Source: Peltaster fructicola (taxonomy: Eukaryota; Ascomycota; Dothideomycetes). From it: a stretch of 64,000 bases of DNA. Positions 1-11,823 of this stretch are shown one piece after another (the stretch's first letter is position 1; every line of letters begins with the position of its first letter). The position numbers and the translations under genes were made by a program. The stretch spans positions 310,001-374,000 of the forward strand of contig CP051143.1 of the NCBI GenBank assembly GCA_001592805.2, read 5' to 3'. The notes beneath the pieces are model-generated. The model was not told the origin of the DNA, did no database searches, and worked only from the letters and a program-made list of their open reading frames with translations.

Positions 1-171
1 GTGCACTGAAACCCTGATGGCAGGAAGCCAGAAACTTGTCACACCGACACTTTGAGAGGCAGGGAGGTGAAGTAGAGGCTTTGTAGGCATGAGCACAATT
101 ATGCCTTGCGTGTTACATTAGAGAGCGTGTGCTACACCCGCTCGCAGTGTGATCTCGTAGTGTATCGTAGC

Positions 172-2483
172 TCATGAGAATAGTCCGCCTGAGCCCAAGG
201 GTGCGCTGACCGCACTCTGAGCTCGCAGAGCATTGTTAGATGTCCATCTACAGCGATGTTAGTGTATGACCATGGTAGACAAGTGGTAGACCTTACATGC
301 TGACTCGCCGATCGTCCCCAGCGCTGGCGAAGATGGCGCTGTTCGTCGGGTGCCACGCAACTGCGTTAACAGAATGCTGCCCATGTGCGTAGATATTCCC
401 TATGCGTTCACCACTGTGTCGGCGCCAGACGTGGATGGTACCATCTGCAGTAGCTAGTTAGTCGGAGAGGTCGATACAACAAGCCAGGAACATACCTTCA
501 CTTCCTGAAATGACGAAGGTCTCGCCAGCACCACCAAAACAGGACTTGAGGATCAGACCTCTCTGCCGTATACCTTCAAAGTCTGTGACCAGCTTCCCGG
601 TATAGCTGTCTATGGTCTGGCATCGGCTGACTGACATGTTGATGAGCATCTGGCTGCCATCACTCGAGAATGCAATCGATGTGACTTGCCCGTCCATCTG
701 CCAGTCAGACACGCGTTGTCTTGTGAGCAGATCAAATGTCATCAGTCGATTGTCCATGGTGCTTGCTGCCATCAAAGACCCGTCTCGAGACACAGCGACC
801 GCAACGATGCGGAAAGAGGTAGGATTATGATCTTTGAGCTTCGGATCCCACGGTGGATCTCGCCAAGAGTGGATTTCGTTGTTCTTGATCACTCCCAGCG
901 ATGATGTGTTGCCATTTTGTCTCATGCTGTACATGTTCAATGGCCTTGCTGAGCTCTGAGAGCCGATTACGAATGTCTCCGAGTCTGGCAGCCAAGCCAC
1001 TGCGCAGACCGGATAGTCGAAATGGTCACCTCTGGCGACGACCCTGCCGTCTCGCATGCTTATCACACTAAACTCGGAATTGTACGAGCACGCTATCAGA
1101 TATCGGTCATCTGGGCTGAACGCAATCTGGCAGACACCTCGGTTCTCGATGGCAACTGAACTGCGTTCGTAGTCTCGTAGTTCGTACAGGACTTTCCATC
1201 GAGTGGTGTCGTGGACTGTGACAAGACCTTCTCTGCCTGCCGCGGCCAGCATCGTTCCGTTGTGACTGAATTCGAGTGTCCACACCTCGTCTGTATGAGT
1301 TCGAAGCTCGTGAAAGAATGACATCGGCACATCCTCCACACTGCATTCGTGATCGTGATAGAGACTCGGCCTGGTCAATGTGTTGTGATATGTGCATCGG
1401 TTTATCTGATCCGTCTGTACAGTGTTGAGGAGTGTTGCTAAACGGTGTTCGGGTATCATGACTGATGGTGAGATGGATTTGGAGATGTTCGTCAAGAGTT
1501 CGGTTCTGCTGTCGCCGTGAGCACCATCCCACAGTGCCCTGGCATACAAGTCGAGCTTTGAGGAGCACATCATGAATGATGATAATGCATGTAGCTTCGC
1601 GGTATCCTGCTTCAATGGGGCAAGCTCATTTCGTAAGACATGCAAGGCAGCACTCAGATTTCGTGCCTCGAGCAGCTCCAGATACTTCTGCTGACGAAGA
1701 AGAAAGCGTAGTGCTACAGTATCTGCACCCTCCGCCAGCGGAAGGCCACTCTTGTCGTAGCTATTTCGTGTCGTTCGAGACTTCTGCCACGCTTGTCCGT
1801 TTTCCTGTGCTGACGATGCTGTATGCTCAAAACCAAAGAGTAGCATTTCCGCCTCCTGCCATTCTCCTTGCAGTACAGCAGCTCGAAAAGCAGCAACACT
1901 GGGCACTTCCAACTGGTATCCGCTCTCCTTTGATAATTGGTTTGCTGCCTCGCGATAGCCTAGATCAGACAAAGACTGTAGTATTATCCTCGTGACTTCT
2001 TCCCGATTATGTCCGTGAAAGCTTCCACTGGGAGACATCTCGTGCTCTTCATCAGCGTCATTGTGATAGCCATTAGTTGTACCGTTCGTGTGCGGTGAGG
2101 ATCCATTCTGGGAAGAGCCGTTGGTCGAATAGCGTCCTCTGTGTTCGTGGCTTGACCCAAGCCGCATTTCTCGCTGAGTAGTTGCGTCTTTCGTCCCTTT
2201 GTGACGCTTCCTCAGCTGTCGATTGGCGCTGTTGGGTGAGCTATCGTCGGCTGTGCTCAGTCGCCGGCGCTTAAGGGGACTTCTTGCAGGGCTGTCTGCA
2301 AGGTGTGTCGTTAATGGTTGTGTCTCGTTATGCTGATGAAGTGTTCGTGGTTGTGCTGTAGATTCTTGTGCTGGAGAAGGTTGTGAGGATGTAGAGCGTA
2401 CGGTTGGGCCGGCGGTATTGACTGGAGGGAGGGGAGTAGATGATCTGTCTGCGTTATCCAGCTCGAAAGCTGAGATGGTGTTG
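172..2483 (-). CDS. gid7: Gid7/WDR26-type LisH-CTLH-WD40 protein of the GID/CTLH ubiquitin ligase
   Basis: Likely scaffold subunit of the GID/CTLH E3 ligase, which in yeast degrades gluconeogenic enzymes. The long exon shows a Ser/Asn-rich low-complexity N-terminus, a LisH motif (reading LQSLSDLGYREAANQL), a CTLH region, then WD40 blades. Two introns near the 3' end (495-445 and 296-248) restore the last blade: the text then runs NAVAWHPTNSAIFASAGDD and RRVSIW, with a stop at 172-174. Reading through the first donor would truncate the propeller. The first ATG of the long exon is at 2167, but the same frame stays open and protein-like (Pro/Ser/Thr-rich, then a KRRR stretch) up to a TGA at 2503-2501. 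The true start is therefore probably in an upstream exon joined near 2483; I could not place that exon. Family assignment is firm, the N-terminus is not. Confidence 0.8.
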
Positions 2484-2503
2484 CTGATTGTCCAGGTTGG
2501 TCA

Positions 2504-3584
2504 GATGGGAGTGCCACCTGAATGAAGCATCTGCTTCGCGCTTGTTGCACTGACCACGTCAGTCTTGCTACCTGAGGAGCTGTCTGGTGCCTGTCAGATT
2601 GGTGGTGAGCAATGAGTGACTGATCGAGGAGGGTATGGTCAATCGAAGACACGAGGTTTCGCAGGAAGCTTGGCCCGAGACAACGTTGCTCGGGCTTCCC
2701 AAACCTGGTCGTTATAGTCGTTTCAAGATCGCCGACGTGCCTCGAATCCCGAGCTCGTGAAGTGAGCTGCTCGGTCTGCCGGCTATGAATGGGTTTGAAT
2801 GTCAGATAGCGCTATCCCAGATGTACCTTTGTGAGTTGATAGTGGTAGCTTACGAACATAGATGGGAGAGATGACGCTTGCAGGCGCCAACCAATAAAAT
2901 ACACGGCTAACCGCTATTCCACCTCGTGATGACTATGATAGTAGTCAGAAGACGAGCTGCCGATTCCTTAATGCTACGAGCTAGGCATATGGGTTACCAA
3001 GGGCTACAGTCGATCCATGGTGTAGTGATGGAGTTGTATATTAATGATATCCTTGCTACAAGGACAGGGAAGTCCTCAACCGAGCATGATGTTGAAGCAA
3101 GACGGTACCCACCGCACTGATATCCTTCTTTACGTGCTCTCCACACAGCCAGCACAGTAGCATGGATCAGCTGTAGACGGCGTGCTCACTCAGCTTGATC
3201 GTCGACCTCACCGCAAGCTTATCTCCAAGCTCCATGCATGAAGTCGTATCTCCATCCCACGCGATCTAGACCGACAGTTCAGACGAGCCGGACGGCACTC
3301 CTTAGCTACACTCAGGATGTCAGGACATGTGGGTGCTAGGCAGCTGCAAAGAAGATTGTGCGACAATGCAAATGCACTCCTGCCACTCGACAACACATGT
3401 ACACTATCATAAGATTCTCAAGCGCTCTGACTTGCAGCGCTACTTGGTCACAAATGTCATCTTCAGTCTCTCATAGACAATAATCTTTCATACTGGCTGT
3501 ATGGTGTCCGTACACGAGCTGTCTCCTACAGACTCGCATTTATCGTCACTCATGTTGCAGAGTGCTTCTGTGCTCATTCCACGC
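2504..3584. other. intergenic stretch, no supported gene
   Basis: Gap between the 5' end of the Gid7-like gene and the 3' end of the CipC-like gene. It probably holds the first exon and promoter of the Gid7-like gene. The reading frames here are short, start at non-ATG codons or have no protein-like composition. I see no RNA gene or repeat. Confidence 0.5.
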
Positions 3585-4065
3585 TTAATAGTCTCGAGAA
3601 TCCTGGATGTACTGGTTTGGCTGAGACTGAGATGGATCGTAGTTATCGGCAGATCCATAATGATCGTCGTAGAGCTCGCGGGTTCGCTTCTCTGCATCGC
3701 GCTTGGCACGCTCACGGTCGATGAAGTCGGCACCCTTGGTCTCAGCGAGGCGATCGACCTCAGCTCCAGCAAAACTTGCAAGGAGCTCCTTGGCAAACTG
3801 GTGACTGACTGGCTTTCCCTCCTTGCGCTGACGGTCCTCGAACATCTACCTGTGATTAGCAATGTGGTCAAATGAGGACCTCGATGCTGCTCACCTTCAT
3901 GGCCATGAACGAAGCACCACCTGCGAGGAGCTCGTGGCTCAACTCTGGCTTGTTCTCTTGAAGCCCATCGCCGTTGTAGACCTGGTCGTACTGCTCTCGT
4001 GATTCACCTGAGTCGGCGTCAGTGCTGCTTCGCAGACTGCTACCAGAGCTGTACTCACCCCACAT
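3585..4065 (-). CDS. CipC-like (DUF3759) stress protein
   Basis: Small soluble protein of the CipC family, named from Aspergillus nidulans where it is induced by concanamycin A; its biochemical role is unknown. Three exons are inferred: 4065-4059, 4007-3895 and 3845-3585, giving 126 aa. The product begins MWGESREQYDQVYN and carries the family core KFxDRQRKEGKPVSH-like segment (here FEDRQRKEGKPVSHQFAKE) followed by GAEVDRL. Intron 1 (51 nt, ending after a CTGAC branch-like site) is a multiple of three and stop-free, so a model without it adds 17 residues; I prefer splicing because family members go from MWG straight into a Gln/Tyr-rich segment. Intron 2 is 49 nt. The acidic, Tyr/Gln-rich tail is typical. 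Confidence 0.85.
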
Positions 4066-4649
4066 GTTGATGGTTTCGTATTGTTGATAGATGAGAAGAC
4101 TGTTGTGTTGTAGAAGTGATGGTTGTTGAAGAATGAAAAGGAGATGCAGATCAAGGTGTTTATATGCTCACCCCGCCAGACCTTGCGTCACTGAGTTCGT
4201 TGGTGGATCGGTGAATGGAGCGAACCTGACGCCTCAGCTCGACAAGGTCTTTCGTGGCCCTGCATTGGATGCTACCTGGATGCTGTTTCGAAAACGACAT
4301 TCCAGAGCCTTCCATCTTGTAGGCTGCGTATGCCACGTACTGCTTTTGGCGCTTCGGGTGCCTATCCCTCGTGATCTCTTCAGCTCGACAGGCTTGTGGT
4401 CAATGCCATTGACGTTTCAATTGTCGCCCAGACCCCACCACATTTCGTCACAAGCGAAGAGCCCAGGCACCCAAAAATAGGCGAGTTTCAGGGTCCAGCT
4501 TGCAGCAATAAACAACAAACAAGCTCATCAAGCTACTCTTGGCCACAGTGGCAGTGCAGCTCGGTCACCCCTTGCTGGTGTTATGACCTGCGCGGTGAGT
4601 CTGTTGTCGTAAGGCGCAGCATCGTTGATCGTCGAGCCAGACCGCGACG
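4066..4649. promoter_or_regulatory. shared divergent promoter region
   Basis: About 580 bases between the divergently transcribed CipC-like and thioesterase-like genes. It must contain both promoters. I see no additional gene and no clear TATA box that I would defend. Confidence 0.4.
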
Positions 4650-5502
4650 ATGCCGGGACGTCTGCCTGTCAAGGAAGATTTTCCTCCGAAATTACAGGTG
4701 ACAATAATACCACGTGAGTAGAAGGAAGAGTTTTGAGATATCGCTTGTGGCTGTACACGCTGACGTGCTTCAGCGCCAGGAAGAGATGCTCCGACCAACA
4801 TTCTTGTCTTGCTTCATGGGCTCGGAGATAAGAAGGAGGCATTCGAGAGACTGGGTCAGCAGATGAGGCTTCCAGAGACCGCCTGTGTCTGCATCGATGG
4901 TCCTAACAGGCTGCTTGATCTGGTTGGGTACCACTGGGGCGATGATATACTATTCGATTCGACAACAGGCGGTCTTGATGCAGATGCTGGGCTCAAAAAG
5001 ACGACTGAGCTGTTAAAGCAGATCGTAAACGACAGCTTGCTTGGGAAATGCGAGTACCAGCTGCGAGATATCGTCTTTCTTGGCTATGGCCAAGGTGGCA
5101 TGGCCTCGCTAAGCCTCGCCTGTAAGTTGTGCTGGCACTGGACTCAACTTGTGCTAACAAGCAGTAGTAGCCATCTTTCTTGATGCGAGCGAAGCAAGAT
5201 TTGGAGAGCTTGGAGGCGTTATCAGTATTGGAGCACCGCTGCCAACTGAGGCTACAGCATCACTCATCAACAAGTGCAAGACGCCGATCCTGGTATGCGC
5301 TGGCAACGATCAGACCAGTGTCAATCCGTCGGCCGTCGACAAGCTTCAACGGAACTTTGAATACGTTGAGATCAGTCGTTACAGACGGCCAGGTGATACG
5401 ATGCCGGCAAATCGAGATGAGATGACTCCCGTGATGCGGTTTATGTCAAGAAGGTTGCTCAGTCAAAAGGGCGTACTACCGGGCAGCATCGAGCTGTCAT
5501 AA
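4650..5502 (+). CDS. Phospholipase/carboxylesterase (APT)-family protein, probable pseudoenzyme
   Basis: Alpha/beta hydrolase of the acyl-protein thioesterase/carboxylesterase-2 family, 249 aa from three exons (4650-4713, 4774-5121, 5165-5502) with 60- and 43-nt introns. The oxyanion strand reads ILVLLHGLGDKKEAF, as in the family. The nucleophile elbow, GFSQGG in APT1, here reads GYGQGG, so the catalytic Ser is replaced by Gly. The Asp strand reads VCAGNDQTSVNP. The C-terminal region that should hold the catalytic His (MMHSS in APT1) reads RPGDTMPANRDEM and has no His. From family knowledge I infer it is catalytically dead or uses another mechanism. I recall similar GYGQGG proteins in other fungi, so this is probably a conserved subfamily rather than decay. 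Confidence 0.8.
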
Positions 5503-5973
5503 CACAAAGGGCCCGCTGGTAGCTCCGCTTCTGGCAATCTTCGCGCTCCGGGAGATCTTGACGAGAACCTAATCGACGAGCCTGCATGGCTCTCACATCA
5601 TTGTCTAACTAGAGGCCGGATGTAGTATGCTTAGGAGCTGTATCCGTAAGATGAGCCGCACAACAACCAGCATACGGAGCTGACAAATTAGCCGTACCTT
5701 GCTATGACCGCTGTCCATGCAAGTATTGCATGTGTCTCATGCAATGTAGGAAGGCAGAAAAGCAGTGTGCTGTGTGATCTTGCCTAAGCACCCTTAGCTG
5801 GGTCCTTGAGGCGTTGTCTCCGTGACAGCCGTTGCTTGCTTGCGTCAACAAATCTAGGGGATCAAAACCACATGGCACTTCCTTGACCACTGGTCCCTAT
5901 TATCGACGTTACACGTACCAACCACATGCTTGTCCGCACGTTCTGTGTCGATGATCGTTTTTTCTTATGAGAC
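5503..5973. other. intergenic stretch, no supported gene
   Basis: Holds the 3' end of the thioesterase-like gene and the promoter of the next gene. No coding or RNA feature recognised. Confidence 0.5.
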
Positions 5974-7494
5974 ATGGATCCTAGAGCATCTGCCGAGATC
6001 CCGCGAAGATCGACCTCATTGACCGACCAGCACGCAACCGGCGAAACCGTATCTATACCGCCCGATGAGCTGGACCGCCCGACGGCTCTCACACCCACCA
6101 GCGAGTCAGCTAAGATAGCCAAGGACCACACCCATGGACACGACTCGGCCGCGCAGCCTTCGGTCAGGACCAATCGCTTCTCCTTGACCTTTCCAGTCTT
6201 ACCGAGTAGCAAAGAGACATCACCAAAACGTCAGACCCGTGCCACATCTGGACATGACACTGCAGCAACAGGCTCTAGCGAGTGGCTAACAGCCATTGCT
6301 GCGCAAGAGCGACGTGTTCTTGAAATCAAAGAGGAGCTGCATAAGGCTGAGGCCGAGCTCAACAAGCTGAAGCTACAATGGGCCACACATGAGGCGCAAA
6401 AGAAGAAAGATGAGGCCAAAAAGACGACCAAGCTTAGGCCTTTGAGCACGACTCTACCGTCTGATGCTAACGATGGCGTGGCCGGCTCATCTTCATGGCT
6501 GCAGCACGAGATGGAAAGGAGGAAGATCCTCATGTCAGGTGCAAGGAATTCTAGTAGAAGGATATTCTCTGGCTCCAAACACACAAGGACGCTGTCTTTG
6601 CTTTCGCCCTTACAGACTCACCTTCCGGAAATTCCGTCCCAACATCGACCTCGAGGAGCTACGTCTCCTGTGAAGAGCGAAAGCAGAGGCGACGAACCTG
6701 CAACACAATTGCTACCAAGGGCGGCCACAACACCAGATTTGAGTGTAGGAGATGGCGATGTCAAGCTCGATCTGAGTGGTATCGACAAAGACATGCTGCT
6801 GAAGACTGGCAAGAGGATGGCGATGGATCTCAAGGACGGCATATGGACGTTTTGGGAGGATCTTCGCCAGGCTACTGTCGGTGAAGAGCTGATCGAGGTT
6901 GTGCCGCCTACACATCTGCGACAACAGGGCTCAAACCAGACATTACGCACACCTCGCCGCGGCGGTATCAAAAGCAGAGGCTCGTCCCGTGGCAGCAGGG
7001 CTTCTGTTGATGTTAAGAGGACGGCAAGGTCACCGCTCGAACGACGCGCATCATCTCATCAGGTGAGCTTGCCGTTGTCTGGCGAAAGCAGCTTCGAGGA
7101 GTGTGGTGCCAGTCGAGCACCACCTCACACGTCAACTATGTCTAAGCATGCCAAAGCTCCTTCGGTCGCAGTGTCTGCCGCCTCTAGCGATGCCTTTGAT
7201 GCATGGGATGACAGCCCGAAAGCGAGTCGCTCAAGCAGTGCGACGTCTGAGGGTACGTCTCACCTGACTCCAGATAGCAGCAAGCATACCTCGCCAGTGA
7301 CACGAAGCGAAACGGCCACGCGCGATCCTATTCCGTGGCCAAATATCACCAAGTTTGGCCCTGCTACACTGCGACGAACTGCGAGCCATCTCATGAGCGA
7401 ATGGGACAAATTGAGTCCGCCGTTGGGAGAAGAGCGTAAAGACTATCTCGAGACGAAAGGCTTGGAGCTCGGCAAGACCAAGAAGCAGGACTGA
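5974..7494 (+). CDS. Fungal DUF4048-like coiled-coil protein
   Basis: Single-exon 506-aa hydrophilic protein with ATG at 5974 shortly after an in-frame-free leader. It is Ser/Thr/Pro-rich with two ordered-looking blocks. One is an NRFSLTFPV motif followed by EWLTAIAAQERRVLEIKEE and a coiled coil of roughly 40 residues (about residues 100-150). The other is a segment around DLKDGIWTFWEDLRQATVG near residue 280. These blocks resemble the fungal-only DUF4048 family as I recall it; no function is established. No signal peptide or membrane helix. Moderate confidence in the family name, high confidence that it is a gene. Confidence 0.7.
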   Translation: MDPRASAEIPRRSTSLTDQHATGETVSIPPDELDRPTALTPTSESAKIAKDHTHGHDSAAQPSVRTNRFSLTFPVLPSSKETSPKRQTRATSGHDTAATGSSEWLTAIAAQERRVLEIKEELHKAEAELNKLKLQWATHEAQKKKDEAKKTTKLRPLSTTLPSDANDGVAGSSSWLQHEMERRKILMSGARNSSRRIFSGSKHTRTLSLLSPLQTHLPEIPSQHRPRGATSPVKSESRGDEPATQLLPRAATTPDLSVGDGDVKLDLSGIDKDMLLKTGKRMAMDLKDGIWTFWEDLRQATVGEELIEVVPPTHLRQQGSNQTLRTPRRGGIKSRGSSRGSRASVDVKRTARSPLERRASSHQVSLPLSGESSFEECGASRAPPHTSTMSKHAKAPSVAVSAASSDAFDAWDDSPKASRSSSATSEGTSHLTPDSSKHTSPVTRSETATRDPIPWPNITKFGPATLRRTASHLMSEWDKLSPPLGEERKDYLETKGLELGKTKKQD

Positions 7495-7818
7495 CGAGGA
7501 GTGACGATATTCATGAGATCCATGATCTGGGTCATTGTACATAGGTGTACAGTTCTTCTAGAGATGTTATTACTTCAAGCTGCACAGGTGATGGCAGATG
7601 AACCGTTCTCTCCTGAACGAATGGGCAGATTAGAGCCATCCCACAGCGTCAGCCTAGTCGTTGCTTCGACCAATTCGGGCTTTCGACTTCACCTTGCTAG
7701 CAACGCGCCAATACTGCTGCTTACAACTACCTCCTCAAAGCATTTATTACAGTGATACCTACCTTGTCGCGTTGCGCGCTTGTACATTGCACCTGCACAT
7801 GCCTGTAGCAGCTTCAGT

Positions 7819-9408
7819 GATCGTCACCTCCTGAACGCTCTGGCGCACGAAGTCAAGGTGGCTTCAAACGCAGATTCAACGCATAGCACCCCTACCATCC
7901 AGGGCTCATCGTCTCCTTTGCCGACCTCTAAAACCAGCATCGAGACACACTTTGCGCTCGACGCAGCTTCCTCCAGTGACCAAACCCAGCCTCCGCCTTT
8001 CTCCTACGGCGCGCCTCCTCCTCACTACCTTGTAACAGAAGCGTCCGCCGTAGCATCGCCATCGACCTCGTCACCAACATCTGTAGCTGTTCCAGCAGGC
8101 GCGGCGTCTTCATCGATCGCTGGCGAGACAAAAGCCGCACTTCCGCGCGACACCAAGGAATCAGGCAAGGATCTCGACGACAGCGAACCGCCTCCACCAT
8201 ACACTGAAGGATCAAGTCCTGTCGACGGACTACTTTACGTCATGTCAGGAGGAGGTATCATCACACAGGTGCAACAGGGTGGCCCAGCACCAATCAACAC
8301 CACATTAGGAGCTGGCGGTGACGAAAACCTCACGCTGGACCTCCGGTAAAGATAGCGCACTTCCAATGGTTGTTGTACACATTACTGACTGCGAACAGCG
8401 GCACGCGTTTCACTCTCTCTCGCGATGAGCTCCTCACTCTCCCGGAGTTCGTCCTGCTGTCTCTCTTTCCCAATGGACTTCTTCCGGACAGCCATATGAA
8501 CAGCTTTCATGATGGCGATGTCTATTCAGTTGACGTAAGACACACTCCCGCTATCGCTCAGGTCAACAAAGCTGCTTCCAGCTTTGAAGACCTTGAACGC
8601 GTTATGCTTAACAACGATGTATATTTATCTGACATTCTCTACTTCTCACAGTACGATCCAACATCTCTTCAGTACATGCTCGAGTTCTTTCGGGATGTTG
8701 CACAGACTATTCCACAGCCATCAGAAGAATCTGCGAGTCAGGAGTCATCTACAATGCCAATCGAGCCAATGGCGGGTAGTGCCAGAGATATGCTTCAGGA
8801 CCGGGCTGGCATAATCGTGTTGAGGGAGGATCTGGACTTTTACGCAATCCCTCCTAAGAAGGATATCGAGCAGCATGAGATGATCGAGGTTAAGCGTGCT
8901 GCAGGCAAAGCGCTGCTAAAGCAAAACGGTATATTTTCGGGACTGCGTAAGAGCGAAGAGCCAGGGACAACAGAGCAGCACCTCATTGAGATGCTGACAG
9001 CTGGGTAAGTGTAATAGCGCAAGGACAAAGACATGTCACGGCAAGGACTGACTGATGATCCTACAGCGGCTTCGACCATGCAGATATCTGGGGCCACCGT
9101 GCACCTGAGCCGAACAAAGCAGTAATATGCTCCATTGCGCTGGCACGACTCCGCACAGACATCAGAGGAGAAAGCACGAACAGTAATGCTGTCGGCATGG
9201 CGCAGAAGCTTTTGCTGTTTTGGCGGAAACCAGCCAGACGCTGCTGGTGGGAAGGCGTTGAGCTTGAGAACGTTGAAGGTGTACACGGCAAGCTGAAAGT
9301 CTGGATTCGTCGCGTCTGGACTCTCGAGATGGTAAGTGGAGAGAACGCCGCAAGATATGTCAACACATCGCTGACCAGCGTCATCAGAGTGTCATTGGGC
9401 TGCGCTAG
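7819..9408 (+). CDS. Whi2-like BTB/POZ general stress response phosphatase activator
   Basis: Relative of yeast Whi2, a KCTD/BTB-type protein that helps phosphatases activate the general stress response and restrain TORC1. Coding pieces are about 7819-8345, 8399-8534, 8652-9004, 9067-9331 and 9388-9408. The N-terminal part is Pro/Ser-rich with an EPPPPYTEGSSPVDGL segment; the BTB core reads GTRFTLSRDELLTLPEFVLL and later DPTSLQYMLEFFRDVAQ; the C-terminus has GFDHADIWGHRAPEP and ends in VWTLEMSVIGLR. The second intron (8535-8651, 117 nt) is stop-free and a multiple of three, so retention would insert 39 residues inside the BTB domain. The coding frame is open upstream to 7753 without any ATG, so the start lies in an exon I could not locate. 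Family confident; 5' end uncertain. Confidence 0.8.
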
Positions 9409-10638
9409 TCGGGACGAAAGACACCACAAGCCCCGTTGCGAAGTCTAGCCGAGCTAGGGCGTGTGGTGGTGTGATGCAAGAAGAGAAACGCTGCATCCCT
9501 ACTCATGCATGCTTGTTATCATGCACCAAGCCTGGGACTGCAGCAGGACCCTGCCAGCTATCACAAGCACGATCGTACCATTCAGCAACGGCACCGCGAC
9601 AAGCGAGGGTATTACACTTTTGGTAGGCAGCCTCCCGATATAATGCACTGCCAACCAAGGAGCAGCCTTGCCGCTGCAGGCTGAGAAAGATCACACATAT
9701 CGTACCTGAATCTCCTTGTAGTACAACCACGTATGCTTTAGGTCTTTTGCGCAGCATAGAGATACCCTTTCCTAGATAGCCATGTACAGCTCCACGGGAC
9801 GAATGATTGGTATCGCGTTGTGCATGCAGCTCGAAGTAGGGAGCACCTTATTAATGTTATTCTAGGTCTTGTGTAATGGGCGCCGGGGACGGGCTGCCGC
9901 CCGATAACACCTCATTCCCTGCGCGTACACAAGGCGTCCACAAAATGCTGGGCCATTTTCAAACACCGTCGACCGCCAAATTTTGGCAGTGTTTTAACGC
10001 AATAGGATTGTGCTAATCTGCCGATCCTTCTCGTCCTCCATCGAACCACCGGGCATGTCGCTACTGTGAGACGTGGTGCTAATCAAGACACCAGAGATCA
10101 GCAGAGCGGCAGTTATTCTTGACATGGGACCCGTTGTTGCTGGCTTCTTAGGCGAACACCACGCCTTGGCCCACGCCAGGACAAAGGAGGATTACGGAAA
10201 GACGCAAGTCGATGGTGATCGGCGATGAGAAGCCCGCCTTGTCTGCTAGCAGGTGCAAAGTATAAGATCTGGAGCTACACCAAGCCTGCTTTTCCGTCCT
10301 GCATAGACCATTGCACGTCTTGTAGCATGCAGCATGGATAGCTTCGGACGTACAACCGGGATCTGCAGCAAGTCCACCTAGGCATGGATGGCACATCAAC
10401 CATTCGCGAGATCTGCGGTGTTCTTGAGACATGTACCAATCAGTCCTTGTACTTGGTCGAGCGGAGCATACTCCTATAAGACCGCCCACGGTCAAGCTGC
10501 CGACGGCGCTTCGTGAGCTGCATTTGGTTATCAGTCTTTGACCAAGTCGCCGACTTGTATTGCCCGTTCGAAAAAGAAGCCAACTCAACCAGAACTCGCA
10601 CGAGTAGCTACCCGCTGACTGTGCAGACGACGGGCGGC
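9409..10638. other. 1.2-kb intergenic stretch, no supported gene
   Basis: Lies between the Whi2-like gene and a small hypothetical gene. The longest frame (minus strand, about 10148-10669) has a random-looking composition and no ATG-supported structure. I see no repeat, RNA gene or element remnant. Confidence 0.5.
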
Positions 10639-11361
10639 ATGAGACTAATGGCAGGCCCTCTCGCGCCAAGCGAGTCCAAGATGCGCTTCATGAACCGGCT
10701 TGGGCTCGATCTCGACAATCACAACCATCGCCGTCTGTATAAAGCCATGAAGGTATGCAATTCTGCACCGCGACGATCGCGAAAAAGCTTGACCGGTTTA
10801 TTGATGACTTCTCAGTCAGATGCGGTAGCGAGCTACCTCCAGATGACAGGCCAGCGAGACGCATTGTTGCCACAGCTTCAAGGTGATAAATCAGTCGTTG
10901 CGCCCTACACCTACGCGCAGGTTAGTGAGACTGCGCTTCATCGAGCCATACTTGGCATGTACGCTCGTGCAGATGATGAAATCAGAGCGTACTACGATCT
11001 TGGTCGAAATACAGACGGCATTGAAGAGGAGAACTGGGTGATCCGCTGGCTGCTCTGGTAAGCAACGCCATGACAGAGAGGAGAGAGAAGAGAGACTCCT
11101 GTGTTGCCGGCAATACTGACCCAGCACAGGCATGTTTTTCGTTATAGGGATCGGAGGAATCGAGCTGGAGGTAAGGATTCCGGCAAACCCAGAAGAACGA
11201 ATGACATGGACGACGATAGCGACACGCCCATTAGTGCAACGAGCGACAGCAGGGTTTACAGCAGAGCTGATCCAGCTTGGCCACAGTCTCCCGTCGTAAG
11301 ACAACCCTTGCATGCCATTTCTAGCAGTCGCCTACCGTATGATCCGGCTCGAGACTGCTGA
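10639..11361 (+). CDS. Hypothetical fungal protein with alternative 3' exon frames
   Basis: Not recognised. Three exons: 10639-10752, 10816-11057 and 11130-11361, with introns of 63 and 72 nt. The middle exon is clearly protein-like (SYLQMTGQRDALLPQL, then APYTYAQVSETALHRAI and MYARADDEIRAYYDLGR, and EENWVIRWLLW) and suggests a helical domain. With the acceptor at 11129 the tail is basic and hydrophilic (HVFRYRDRRNRAGG...). With the acceptor five bases earlier (11124) the tail becomes CTGMFFVIGIGGIELEV, a possible membrane helix, ending at 11299. I favour 11129 because the CTGAC branch-like site is only a few bases from 11124. ATG at 10639 is the first in frame after an AG; a second is at 10648. 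Confidence 0.6.
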
Positions 11362-11823
11362 TGAGCAGCTGTCAATGGTGGTTTCCTTGGATTTTGAGTA
11401 GCGTATGGCGTTGCCTTGAGAGCAAGGCCTGTATAACTTTGTATGGATACCGGGTTACATTTGTCGGTGCATTGGTCTCTGCCGCACATAGCTGTGATCA
11501 CATGCGCGTAGGGTGATTGTAATGCCAGGTGGTTGTGTACAAAAGAAATGTGTAAGGATGTACAGACCTATTGTCCACGCGCATTAGTGGCGCATACATG
11601 CAGCCCAGCTATGACCAAATGCTTGGCACTCGCGGGATCCGATCGATAGCCGTTGTGGCGCCACATCTACAGTCGAGACAATCCTACGTTTCACGCATCC
11701 ACCTCGAGACGGTAAGAAGCACATCACACGCCAACTTCGCAGCATCGTGGTATCATCATCATCATCACCGGTTCATTACCATGCGCAACCACAGAAACCA
11801 ATCAGGTCTAGGCTGCCGTAAAG
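11362..11823. other. intergenic stretch with short ATC run
   Basis: Promoter region of the DCAF4-like gene. Contains a short (ATC)n run near 11752-11766; otherwise nothing recognised. Confidence 0.45.

Noticed and set aside
2311-2652. 113-codon minus-strand frame upstream of the Gid7-like gene
   Set aside because: Its start codon is GTG, and the adjacent frame continuing into the WD40 gene is the protein-like one.
7501-7755. 84-codon frame before the Whi2-like gene, possible first exon
   Set aside because: No donor in the right phase that I could defend, and the text is not protein-like.
10148-10669. 173-codon frame on the minus strand
   Set aside because: Composition is random-looking (many Cys, Ser, Trp), no ATG-supported start and no domain; it overlaps the start of the hypothetical gene on the other strand.
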